From Acanthococcus lagerstroemiae (taxonomy: Eukaryota; Arthropoda; Insecta; Hemiptera; Eriococcidae), in NCBI GenBank assembly GCA_031841125.1, contig CM063114.1, forward strand, positions 7,130,001 to 7,194,000: a stretch of DNA of 64,000 nt, given 5' to 3'. Below are positions 47,244 to 58,513 of the stretch, piece after piece (the stretch's first letter is position 1; each line of letters starts with the position of its first letter). Both the position numbers and the translations under genes were made by a program. Below the pieces are notes generated by a model. That model was not told the origin of the DNA, did no database searches, and was given only the letters and a program-made list of their open reading frames with translations.

Positions 47244-48150
47244 TTGAGGATCTTATTAGAAGTTATACCTATTATTCCCTTCTGTATAATGAGATGTCTA
47301 ATGTCGCTAATAAAAAAGAATTACAAATTTGTATTAGATTTTGGTCTAAAAGTACAAAAGAACAAGGTGATACTTTCTCATTTACAAGCAATTTCCGTAG
47401 GCCCTGCTGGAGCTAAAGTCATTTTTCAGTTCATTTGGTCGGCAATGAATAAGGCTCATTTGCCCCGAAAAATTTGCTAATGTTGGATTCAGATGGTCCC
47501 AGTGTTAACAAACTAGTGTTCAGTTTATTCAGTGAGGAAGCAAAAGTAAAAGTTATGCATTCTGAAAGTTTATAGGGACTTGCAACGTGCACAAAGTCCA
47601 TAATGCCTTTTGAAAAAGGTCTTAATGAAATTGTCCATAAAACTGCAAAATTTGTTACCGCCTTGTGTTATTTTATTCATAAATACCCTAATTGAGAAGC
47701 AAATTTCCGAATAATTCAAGAAAAATTGAAAATGCCACCTGTAAAAATATCAAAACATACTTCAATTCATTGGTTGACTTTGAAAAACTCAGTAAAAATG
47801 TATAATAATTGAGCCGAGTCCTGAATTAGAGAATATTTTTTGGTTTTTCTGCCAAAAGAGAAGCTGAAACTATTTAATAGCAAATTGTATTTATTCTTTT
47901 TTATTGCAGAAAATTTAAAAAGCTGAATTGGAAGTCCTCTTACTGAACTTCCTGCTATTAATGAAAGAGAGAAGTTGGATTTTTTGTTGCATTGTCAAAA
48001 GAGCTACTTGACTATGACAGAATAAGTAGAACATTACACTCCTATTTGTTATGACTTGATGAACACTTTTGCATTCTATCTTATCGGTGGTCACCAGATC
48101 ATCACGATTTGTTATGTAGTGTAACTTAATTTAACTTGGCAAATAACAAA
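47244..48150 (+). pseudogene. Decayed hAT-like transposase, second lineage
   Basis: Plus-strand pieces in changing frames read NLLMLDSDGPSVNKLVFSLF (about 47468-47527), then FEKGLNEIVHKTAKFV (about 47608-47655). FRIIQEKLKMPPVKISKHTS and IHWLTLKNSV follow at about 47705-47795. The SDGP.VNK block and the K(H).S.(R/H)WLTL block in this order are familiar from an uncharacterised transposase-like family found in many arthropod genomes. More than five stops or shifts interrupt it. Terminal repeats were not found. Assignment to hAT is by general resemblance only. Confidence 0.55.
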
Positions 48151-49215
48151 ACAGCGTACCTCAAAATTCTTAAGTAATCAGAAATTTCAGCTCTGAGATT
48201 TATGAGGTTCCCAAAACTAAAAAACGTTAAAAGTGATCCTAATTTTGCTCAAGATGTTGAAAATATTTCAAACTTACTGAATATCAGTGAAATACATAAT
48301 ACAATATTATATTTATAATGAATGGGTGCTACGAAAAAATGAGAACATTTTTGAAGAAGAAATCACTATCCGTCATTTTTGGACCAAAGTCTTTTTCTTT
48401 TGAAGTATGAATTGGGGTTTGAATTATTTTTCAAATTTATGCATTATAGTTGTTGTTTTTTTTCCCTTCGAATATTTAAATTTTGAGTTGAGCGTGCTTC
48501 ATCTAAAAGAATAATAACTATAATTTTGTTTCGACAGTATACGCAGCCCCACAAAAATTGATACACCAGAAGCTAATACTCTGAAAATTTTGGTCATTTT
48601 TAGGACACTTTTTTCTGAAGTTTGGTATTTTTTTTCTTCAAATTTTTGACGAAAAGTTTGATTGACTACCCTGATATTAGTTTGCTAATTTAAAATTGTG
48701 GCCTTCGGAAGGGACGAGGGTCCAAAATTTTCATAAAATACTATACATCCGGGTGATTATTACCAAATGATATTTTATTCATTTTGTCTCATGTTTTTTC
48801 CTGTTATAATTTCTTTTCTCCTGGAATCATTTATTTGCATCCAATTTAGTATAATTGGCACGATTCGAATACCTGCAAACCCCCAGTGTATTATTTTTCG
48901 TCTTTGTAAAAGGCATGGTCAGTGGCACGACAATAGACAAGAGAGGAAAACAGGTCCACGACGATACGACCAATCTGAGAAAATTAGGACTATAGTCAGT
49001 AATGGTTTCTGAATTGGTTATTGAATACGGTGAGACTTGCAGCGAATACTAGAAACTCAACGCAGTCTTGGAATTTGCAAAATTAAACGCATCAACGATG
49101 AACATCATTGAAAGTTTAATTCTTAATTTTCATCGGAATTACTTAAATTTGTGCGAGTCTTTGAAGAAAAAACTAAATATCTAGGCTGGACCAAATTCAT
49201 CATATCAACTTTCCA
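48151..49215. other. Gene-free stretch
   Basis: No recognisable gene or bounded repeat. Confidence 0.4.
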
Positions 49216-49317
49216 TTGGCGGAGCTTATGGTGATGCACGCATGCCAAATTGGCTCCCCATACACCGCGCCCCTGGCCTCGAAATCTACCTTTCCGAGTA
49301 TCGGTGACGAGAGGGAC
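49216..49317 (-). mobile_element. Diverged stand-alone R1-like LINE tail
   Basis: On the minus strand it reads GTCCCTCTCGTCACC, then GGTGTA and GGCATGCGTGCATCACC, the same order as 60355-60464 but more diverged and with small deletions. No target duplication found. 49318-50149 beyond it holds nothing recognisable. Confidence 0.65.
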
Positions 49318-51539
49318 ATCTTGAAGCTGGCCCATCATACTGACTTTAATCGATTCAGAAAAAAAAAAGTCACGGTACTCTGATTGATCGAAAATTAACC
49401 ACGACGAAGGACCAAACAACCGGAGGGTGATTTCCTGAATTGGCTGCTTCATTCTCGCAATCTTCTGTGAGATATCCCGAAACAATTTGTCCTAATATGG
49501 AGTTGAAGAGTATAAAAGATGATGATATTGATGAAAGCAGGACTGGAGACAGCTAGGACGATGGACACTTGAATACAATAATTTGATTCTCCATTATAGA
49601 AAGGGGGATATTCATTTTAATAACTGTAAAAGGTAGAGTTAGTCGTACTCTAAATAATTGTGAACAACTTTTTATGTATCTAGCATTTGTACATGTTAAG
49701 CTGTGAACAAAAATTTCAACATTTAGTGATAGTCAATCAGGTGTCATTTCATAGGTTTTCAGAATTTTTGAACTCCTTTTTTGAATATGATTTCACCATA
49801 ATTAGTGAAATGTGACATCTGTGGAGGAGGAGAAGAGGGGCTGGAAACTCAGAATATCAATACACGCAATATGCCAGGCAGTGACTCATCATTTTTGTTA
49901 GGGAAGGGAGGAAGAAAAGATGACCCGAGGGTTCAGAAGTAATTTCGAAAGGCAAAAGAGGTAGTACTGGACAAGTTGAGCACTGGTAAAGTCAAAATTG
50001 TGAAAGGAAGGAGGAGTGCGAATCAAGGTTAACGAAGTTATAAGGGAATAGGGGGAAATGGCTCCAACTCCGGTAAAATTTTTGCCTGTGGCTCCTACCC
50101 CTGAAAATAGTCTATCCCGGATTCAGCTCCGGCTACAGCTTCATGAAAAATAATCGATTTGTCAAAACCAATGAATTTCCTATACAACTATTTAATTAAT
50201 TGCAGATGAGTGGATAAGTTCTAGAATAATGAATTTATTAATGCTTCGTTTAATTCGAAAAACCTAAATTGATCGAAAATAACCAATTTATAGGAAATTT
50301 ATACTTAATCTTATCAATGATACATAGTCAAATAACCAATCGTGAATATATATGGTAAAATATATTCAAATAGTTAATAAAGAATAATCTGTTTATCAAA
50401 AATTAATTTATTAAGAATAATTGATTAAGAAAACATTAGTGATGCAATTAAATTTTCAAGATAGTATTCGTACATTCATCAAAAATGAACAGTTGATTAA
50501 ACATAACAGATTAGTATGCTTGGAGTAAATTACCCGAAATAATAAAATAATTTAGAAGGAACTAAAACATCAAAATGAATCAGTACATTATGGAAAATTA
50601 ATTTATCAAAGATAACTCATCAATAATAATTGGTCGATTAACTTAAAAACATTTATTAAATAAGGACTTTTGTTGTACGTAATATTCTTACCTACATTAT
50701 TCTAATCGATTTTTCAAACACGACTAGATGATTAAAAAGAGTCAATTATCAGAATTATTCAATGCATCAAACGCGAACGATTTATTTTTAAAAGAACTAA
50801 TTATTCAGACATTGTTAATTCATAAAAAAATAATCAAATACATAAGTCAAGAAAATAACTGATGAATTGACTTATCAACAATAAGTTAATTAATTCAATG
50901 AAATCATTTATTTATCAAAAATAATTGATTCCTTAAACCTTACTCCTATAAGTTTCTTTCAATAAATCACGTATATAATGAATAATGAAATATGATACGT
51001 TTACCAAATCTGATGGAGTACCTAATCCAATTGAATTGATTCATGACAAGTAAGATCAATTTATCAAACAAAACTAATTTATTATAAGAATCAAACGTTT
51101 TGAGATATCAAATAATTGATTAAAAATCTATCAACCAATAATTGGTTCATAATTTGTTTCTAAACAATAATCAGTTCAACAAAAATAAGTACAAAATTAA
51201 AAAATCATCGATCAACTGACAAATACTGATATAAAAGAAAAATGATCGAATAAATTAAAGGTAATTAATCGTATCAGAAATAACGGAGTAATCAAAATTT
51301 GTTAGTTCGTCAAAAATAACTGATTTATTGAAAATTACTAATTGGGGAGTCATTATTAATTAAACATACAAGTAGCCGTTGTGTTTAGAATAATCAAGTA
51401 TTCAAAATAAAATGAAGGAATAAATTAAAAACAATGAAACAATCAGAAATGAGTGTCATTATAAAAAGTAACTGATTTATCAAAATTAATAAATTTATTC
51501 AATACAATCGACTCATCAGAAATAATTGATTGATTTATT

Positions 51540-51915
51540 CAGTCTGTTTGCAGGTACTGAAAAGTCCTTTAAGTCCTGAAAAGTTCTGAATTCTGAAAAT
51601 AGGTCCTGAAAGTGTTCAAATTAATTTAGAAAAAAAATGAAAAGTCCTTCATTTTTGTTAGAAATACTAAAAAAAAATTTCCTGCGATTCCTAAGATGGT
51701 CATTAAAAAGTGTAGCGCAGGATCTATGTTCACAAGGAGGGAGAAGTGGGAGAGCAGAAAGAAGGGAGTGGTATACTCGTAGAGGATAAAACAATTGGAA
51801 ACAAAAAACAGATTTGCACACTCGGGGAAAAAATGGAAAATATGCCGGCTACAGTTTTGCAAAGGGTCCTGAAAAAGTACTTCATTTTTACTTTTCAATT
51901 TCTGTAGACATCTTG
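51540..51915. mobile_element. hAT-like MITE, family B, copy 3
   Basis: Left end CAGTCTGTTTGCAGG; right end reverse complement CAAGATGTCTACAGAAATTG. Ends are diverged (about 9 of 14 positions). Flanks TTATT (51535-51539 and 51916-51920) give a 5-bp duplication. The interior repeats AAAAGTCCTGAA and AAGTCCTTCATTTTT in inverted arrangement at the two ends. In an AT-rich target a chance TTATT match is possible, so confidence is lower. Confidence 0.65.
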
Positions 51916-51992
51916 TTATTAAACTAAAATTAATTGATTTACAAAACATGCTTGGATCATCAAAGAGAATCAGTTCATCAAAAATGAAGAAT

Positions 51993-52202
51993 CAATTTTC
52001 TAATTTTACACTCAACCCGAGTTCTGAAATCCGCCCTTTCGAGCATTACTTCAGAAATGTCGGGGGAGGCTACTATAGGGCCCTCTTCTCATCTTGCCGG
52101 AAAACAGGCCTAGGTCGAAATGTAGCGAGTTACTACGTAGGCTCGAACCCGGGACCTCCGGATTCCGAATGCAGCGCACTATCTACTCGGCTAACCAGAC
52201 CC
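51993..52202 (-). mobile_element. tRNA-derived SINE, copy 3
   Basis: Flanked by a perfect 17-bp duplication CATCAAAAATGAAGAAT (51976-51992 and 52203-52219), the best bounded SINE here. On the minus strand the A-box region reads TAGCCGAGTAG and the B-box region GGTTCGAGCCT. The body has CCGGAAAACAGGCC and CCTTTCGAGCATTACTTCAG. The target is a unit of the AT-rich array. Confidence 0.95.
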
Positions 52203-52750
52203 CATCAAAAATGAAGAATGCGTTGTGGTTTTTTTTTTTTAGTTTTGTATGGAAGAAGTGTTTAGTCTGGACTGGAATAAAGGCATATGATATAAAATGA
52301 TATAAAAGAATCCAGAATGTGTAGAAAAAGAACCTGTATTAATCAGCTGATGGTAAAAGTAAATCTTCGTGAGTGCTAAACATAAACTGTAACTAAACTA
52401 AACGGAATTCCTACCTGATTGACCGAGGGAGAAATGAGGAAAGTGAGTCGTGAGAATAAGAAAAAGAAGAAGAACGTGGTTTTGAAAAGATCGCCTACCG
52501 GATGTACAGGGAATGTAGGAGACAAAAGACGATTGGTAGATGCCCGCATCATGCTATACGGAAAATAGTCAGGCAAAACGATTTATACGAATTTGAAGGA
52601 GAGGGCCTCCAAAAACTTATTTAAACTATTCAATTTATCAAAAATAATACTAATATCGAAACAATTATTGATGCATTAAATTTTATCGATTATTTGCTAC
52701 CAGATTGGTCAAAATTAATAGTTTTATTGAAAAATCAGTTTTTCTAACGC

Positions 52751-53320
52751 AGGTCATTGTGACAAAACTTTTTTGAGAAAGAACAGGAGATATGGAAATT
52801 GAAACCGCTGTTCTTGCAACTTACGTGATTGTAATTTCAGAAGAATAAGTCGAAGGACGAGTCTTCTATTTTGGTGACAGCTCATTGGGGCCAAGGACTA
52901 CTCTATCCTTCTATTTTAGCTAATCAATTTGTATTCCAATTATTTACGCCAGCCCGACTGAGGATTGCGTGTATCGAGATTTTATAATTCAATTATTCGT
53001 AGAAGAACGCTAATTCAATTCATTTTCACGGACAGCCGAAATGGAAGTTGCTTGATGGATTAACCAAGCACATCCGTGTCCTATTGTAGGTAGTCTACAT
53101 ACACCCTTTTGTAATTGAAGATAACTCGATTGGAGGAGGAATGTTGATGTAACTGAATTGTAGAGCCTGTAACAGAAACTAATTTCATGTGCTGGGAAAA
53201 ATTCTAATTGTACTATTACAAAATAAGGAAACCCCTTTTCGTGAGAGGCACAAATTGTTGGACAATCGCACCAGATTCGAAAAAAAATTGCCAGTAGATC
53301 GGTGAAGCCGAACCTGTAGC
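52751..53320. other. Gene-free stretch
   Basis: Nothing recognisable. Confidence 0.4.
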
Positions 53321-53470
53321 GGATTTCACGACCCCAAAAAAGTCAAAAATTTGAAACCATTTTTTTCCATTTTGATATTTCAAACGTTGAGCATGTAAAC
53401 GAGTTTCACGATTCCGAAAAAGTCAAAAATTTGAAACCATTTCTCTCCATTTTAGTGTTTCAAACGTTAT
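53321..53470 (+). repeat. Two-unit tandem duplication, 80-bp period
   Basis: GGATTTCACGACCCCAAAAA at 53321 recurs as GAGTTTCACGATTCCGAAAA at 53401. Both are followed by AGTCAAAAATTTGAAACCAT and a TTTCAAACGTT ending. The second unit is about 70 bp. Confidence 0.85.
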
Positions 53471-54372
53471 CACCAAAAAGGTTGTCTTCTTGCCTATAAT
53501 CTGTCTTGAAATGTGGACACATATTAAAACAAATTGTAATCCGCCTGTCGCCCAGTTCTCATGTTTTTTTTTCTTTTCGGTCTTCCGTCGCCGGCGTCTT
53601 ATTGGCAGAAATGAATGCCTACTCTACTCCGCCATAAATCTAAGTTATCAGAATAATTACTCAGCTCACTGTACACTGAAGACCGAGTCATCAATCTTCT
53701 CTACAAATTCCTGCTTCGAAATTTTTTCACTCGTTTAATAAAAGAGGATCATCTTGGCTGAAAATCCTCTCGGCTATGCAAAAAATAAGCTGCCGTTGGA
53801 AAATATGAACGTACAACGGACGCGTAATTCAACGATAGCTGTTTAGTCGAAAAAATGCTAATTAGTAATCTACAAAACGAAATAAATATCTTATTTCGAT
53901 TGAACTAAGAATCAGCATATATAAAAAGTTTTTCTACCGTTTCGTTTCTGCAGTTAAATGTAGTCAAACATTTTTAATGAAAACAAATGAAAACGAATTT
54001 ATTACCAAGTCCAATAACCACCAACAGGTAACACCGGAGGATGACGGATTTATTACACCGATTACTTCTGATTCGAATTTTCAAACGTCAACGTGTAGTA
54101 CACCCCGAAATATACGTAGCTCGTTGTAAATATGCATAAATGTGTGGTATCGGGGGATGGGGCGCGATAAGTGGAAATAATTCACATAGGTAGATCATGG
54201 TGTTGGAAAGAAGGCGATTTGAGCATAAATTTACAGTCCCTTCTGCTCGCCGAACTACGTAAAATGAGAACGGGGTGTCTATCAGTCATCAAAGTTATGA
54301 AAAAAGTCATAAATTGAAGTCATTGGTCATAAACGTCATACAAATAATTAAAAAGTCAAGAATCAGTTGTAT
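53471..54372. other. Gene-free stretch
   Basis: No gene recognised. Near 54280-54355 a loose AAAGTCATAAA repeat precedes the MITE and resembles its interior. Confidence 0.4.
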
Positions 54373-54378
54373 ATTTAA

Positions 54379-54765
54379 CAGGGTTACCACTTTCGGAAAA
54401 ACCTGCGAAACCTGGAAAAGTCATAGAATCTGTCATGGAATTTCCATCCGAATATGGAAATTTGATTCTTTGATAACAAACTAGGTTTATGGCTTTTATA
54501 TTCTATCGAAATTTATTGTCGGCGAATAATCACGTATAAAACAGGAAACAGTTCCCCCCCCCCCTTTTATTTATACTTAAGAGTATAGCTACGTGTTGGT
54601 CATCCGAATTTATTATGCTCTGTGATACACATCACGAGAAAAAAACGTCTTGCCAAAATCTGTAGCTCCTTTCCTACTCGAAAGAAAGAATGATGGAAAA
54701 ATAGAAAGACCTGGAAAACTTGGAAATGTCATGGAAAATCATTCTTGATAAAAGTAGAAACACTG
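54379..54765. mobile_element. hAT-like MITE, family B, copy 4
   Basis: Left end CAGGGTTACCACTTTC; right end reverse complement CAGTGTTTCTACTTTT. Flanks ATTTAA (54373-54378 and 54766-54771) give a 6-bp perfect duplication (5 bp if one base is chance). The interior has AACCTGGAAAAGTCATAGAA and TTGGAAATGTCATGGAAAAT, near-inverted at the two ends, as in the other family B copies. Confidence 0.8.
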
Positions 54766-54864
54766 ATTTAATTTGCCTTTTGTCAAAAATAGTAAATTTT
54801 CTCCAGATTCTTCTAGAAGTAATTTACTTCCAGTCATGGGTTATGTTTATTCCTATAATTCCAC

Positions 54865-55050
54865 ACTCACATTTGCGCACATGACCATATCTTAGTCTTG
54901 GAGGGTAAGCTAGAGGGCTGTTAGGAATACTTGAGAGGAACAAACAACTTCCTTTACACATTCAGGTGGTCGTTATTTGTTCTTGGTGGTAGTTTTTTGA
55001 ATTTCCTCTGATTCGTCTTGTAAGCTGGTTCCAATAAATAAATAAAAATA
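54865..55050 (+). repeat. Dispersed repeat W, copy 2
   Basis: Counterpart of 25313-25500, about 78% identical by eye, ending in AATAAATAAATAAAAATAAG. The A-rich end and same-strand polarity suggest a retroposed 3' tail. 55051-55649 beyond it holds nothing recognised. Confidence 0.65.
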
Positions 55051-55649
55051 AGAAATTAAAACATTAAAAAAAAATCTTCAAGGTTTCAATTTTTGAAGCC
55101 AAGTTAGTGTTATCTGATTCGGGTCTATAATTTGGATGGTTGAGTTCAAATCAGGGCGAGACAAGGGGCCGATGCAATCAGTATTCGAATTCCGGGACTC
55201 ACTAGATACTTTTCCCCGTTTAATTCTATGTTCAAGCTTTCTTTTTTGAAGCGAAAATTTTTAGAAGAACATCAGACGTTGTCGCTCAGAAACCTTTTTC
55301 CTTCCCGTATTCATTTCAAGTTCCAAATTTTTGCTATTCTTAAAGTTCTTTAGAATTATTATTAACTTTTTTGACAAGTTCATTTATGAAAATTTCCCGT
55401 AAATCATGTCGAAAACGGGGTAGGAGACTCATGATATCGAATTGTGTTCAATTTTCAACTACATTTTTTAAATTGATTTTTTAATCATTTTTCACGAGTC
55501 CGAATTTCTTTGAATTTTCCTATTCAAATAGTGAAATCTTCTGATATTCTATTAATTTGATATTTCATATCTACCCCATTTTTCAAAATTTGAGATTTTT
55601 TACATCCAAATTACTGTTTTCCTTGATCACTTGGACTACATTTGGGGGG

Positions 55650-56030
55650 GGGCAGCAACACGATTCAAAGTAATGTCATCACATTTCGAACAATTGGAGC
55701 ACAATTCATCTACACAGTTTCAGCTGTAAAATCGGAATTATGGGTTTCATTTTCGCAGCTCCCATGGTGATTCTCTCATTTAGGTGGGGGGAGGGGCGCA
55801 GCACAATTCGAAATGATGTCAGCACATTTCGGCACAAGTCGAGCACAATTCGTTAACACATTTTCAGCTGTTAAATCACAACTGGGGGCAGGCATGCCCG
55901 CAGCTCTGCACGGTGGTTCTCCCATTTAGGGGGCAGCACAATTCGAAATAATGTCAGCACATTTCGGCATAATTCAGGCACAATTCGTTAACATAGTTTC
56001 AACCCTTAAATCCAAATTGGGGGGCTGACG
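55650..56030 (+). repeat. GGCAGCACAATTCG tandem array
   Basis: Three units start near 55651, 55796 and 55931, each with GGCAGCACAATTCGAAAT, GTCAGCACATTTCGGCA, GAGCACAATTCGTTAACA, a CAGCTGTTAAAT stretch and a GCTCCCATGGTGATTCTC block. Period is 135-145 bp. It is related in style to the 42-44 kb array but with a different consensus. Confidence 0.8.
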
Positions 56031-57729
56031 AAATGAACCTATAATTCCGAGCTTTTTTCTTCCCTTCAGTTTTCAGTTGTCCAAATTTTTTTCAAAAATG
56101 TGTTTACTTTTCAGTTATTTCTTACACTTTTCCAACAACAAGTTCATTAATATCATTTCATTTTTATTTTCTCCCTGAAAAAAAAGTTGAATTTTGAATG
56201 TATATTTTCTTAAATTTATCATTTATCGTCTTCCTTTTTTACTGTGAACGCCAAAATATTAGCAACTGAAGAAACTGAACCAGTATCACTGAAACATTCA
56301 AATTAGTTTTTGCTTCTGCAATTTAGGTTCCCCAACATGAGTATTGTGAGTTCATAAGAAAAGTTATGGAAAGCTTATGAAAAAGTCATGAATTTTACAA
56401 ATTTGTATTTGGTACTATAGAGAAAGATGCTAAGAAAAAAATATCGAACTTTCTTATCGGGGGTTGCTGATCTCGAATATCCAACATTGGATTGTAATCC
56501 CACTCTGTCTATTTAGCCTAAAATTAAAATTTTTCTCATAAAATAAACAAAAATGTTTTTATTAGGGGGTGGGGGAAAGCATTTAATATTAGGGTTTTCT
56601 GGGACGCTGATTTAAAAACTTGTATGCGAGTTCTTATATCCGACTTCAATTTGGATTCCAGAATTTAAATTTCTAGAGGCTTAAATTTTAGCCGGACTAA
56701 AAATCTGATGAAATTTCCAAAGTAAGCGATCTTGAACCTCCTTGTTGCTCGTTTCTATTTTTCTGGAGGAAAAGTTTATTTTACCAATTTTGTGAGTGAA
56801 GTTTTTATAACATCTATTGGGTTCGAATCAGAAATCTGATCAGATTTTCTAAATTGGCGAATGGCGATCCAAAGAACCCCGATTTTGATGCTTTGTTTGT
56901 CAGTGCCCTTTTGAAAATCTGAAGTTGGTGAAACGTACCAGTCCCCGTTTGAGAGGATAGAAAATTTTACTCATTAAGAAACGAAGTATTACCGAGTTGA
57001 AGTTCTGCTCTGTGACATCTCGACTCAACTTGAGGGTTAAAAAAGCCAAAAAGATGTAAGATTCCTCTTTTTCTATTATTTTTGGTCTTCTTTTTTTATC
57101 GTTTTCTGTTATGTAGTCTTTTTTTATTTCTAATAAATTAATTCTCTTCTTTTTTATCAATATTTTTCAGTTTCTTAAAGACTTTCGACTTTTTTTCTCT
57201 TTCTGTTTCCTTATATATTTTTTTTTTTTAATTTTTCACCTTTTCACTTTTTTTTTTTCTGTTTTGTTTTGTTCCTTCTGTCTGTTATTTTCTGTCCATT
57301 CCTTCATAAAATTCAGTCTAAGTCATACTCGTATTTGAACACATGTTCACGCTAATAAGTTATTCAGACAAGTTTTCATAACATCGAAGACGTATTCAGA
57401 TTTGATAATGACAGTCAGAATCTCACGGGAATCCTCAGTTTGTTTTTCTTTTTCTGTAATTTTTCATACTTTTTCATTTCTGTTTTTTTTTCTTTGCCTT
57501 ATCGTGTCATCCATTATTTAACTTCTTTCTGTAGTTTTCCCATTTTGTCTGTTCTTTTCCATCTTTTCAATCCTTTTCTCTGGTGTTTTTTCTTCCTCAT
57601 TCTGCCCTTTCGTCCCCATAGTTTTTTTTTTCTTTAATCATGTTTCCGACTTTCTCTGTCAGTTTTACTGAGTCTTGGCCAAGTCCATGTTCCCTTTGTT
57701 TTTTGTTATCTTATTCTTCAATTGAGGGG
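56031..57729. other. Gene-free stretch with a pyrimidine tract
   Basis: No gene. From about 57050 to 57700 the plus strand is strongly enriched for T and C, with TTCTTT and TTTTCTG runs and few purines. The F-rich frame at 57440-57637 is a product of this. Confidence 0.5.
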
Positions 57730-58390
57730 TCTAGGTGCATACTAGACAAGATCCAAATTTCATAGAGCATTACAAGCCGAATTGAATGGTGTAAACAGAT
57801 TTTCACGAAATTCATTTCTTCAGTGTAAAAAATGGCCTTTAGGGTTTTGGTGATCGCATTTTAGGCAGGCTGCTTGCTGTATTTGAAGTTGCACTGTGTA
57901 AAAGGTTCTCAATTTACGTTGATGGAATGATAACAAATTAATTTGGTTGTTGACTAGATGAAGTTTTCATTATTATTTCGTCAAGTATTTCTTTGGGATT
58001 CCATTTTAATTTTGGCCAAAGTGAAGGGATAATGGTTTACGGCAACGCAATTTTGATTTTAGTAAGTGTCGGTCAGTAGGTAATACTCCACGCTTTTACA
58101 AGAATAATACGCAAAAAATCACTTTGTAGTCAAAACTGACATACTCCAACACATATTGTAGTTCTAAACCCCTCAGGGGCGGCCGGATCATCAAAAAAAT
58201 ATTTTGGGAACACGTTTCAAACCCATGAGGGATGACTAAGAAAAATTTTCACCTCGTAATGAGGTATATGTTTTTTGGAAATCAGTTTTTCGTGTTTTCT
58301 GAATATTAAGGTTTTTGGATCTTACCTTCTTTGCAGCTAGACCCCTCAATTGTCCTATTTTCTTTCGAAGCCTCACCTTACATTATTGGC
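57730..58390 (+). repeat. Dispersed repeat X, uninterrupted copy
   Basis: The left part (57730-58100) matches 4640-5079 and the right part (58115-58390) matches 7989-8290, directly joined. It is the empty-site paralogue for the jockey/CR1-like LINE insertion. Confidence 0.75.
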
Positions 58391-58460
58391 AAATCTATTT
58401 TACTTATAAAACCAATGAGAGTGATGTCAAGTACTGTAAAGGGTGAAGATTGCGGTTTTG

Positions 58461-58481
58461 TTCTTCTTCTTCTTCTTCTTC

Positions 58482-58513
<32 letters not shown>
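58461..58513 (+). repeat. Compound microsatellite (TTC)n(TTA)n
   Basis: About eight TTC units pass directly into about ten TTA units. The I-rich and R-rich frames over it are repeat translations. Confidence 0.95.

Larger units (their letters stand above)
50150..52750 (+). repeat. AT-rich degenerate array, ATCAAAAATAATTGATT type
   Basis: About 1.4 kb up to 51540, plus remnants at 51920-51992 and 52615-52750, built from loosely repeated TTTATCAAAAATAATTGATT units of about 18-22 bp. It is interrupted by MITE family B (51540-51915) and a SINE (51993-52202). The piece 52220-52615 is unrelated to the array and unidentified. Confidence 0.75.

Noticed and set aside
51540..51920. TTATT as proof of a transposon boundary on its own
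   Set aside because: In AT-rich DNA a 5-bp match is weak. The element is kept only because the interior and right terminus match family B, and its confidence was lowered.
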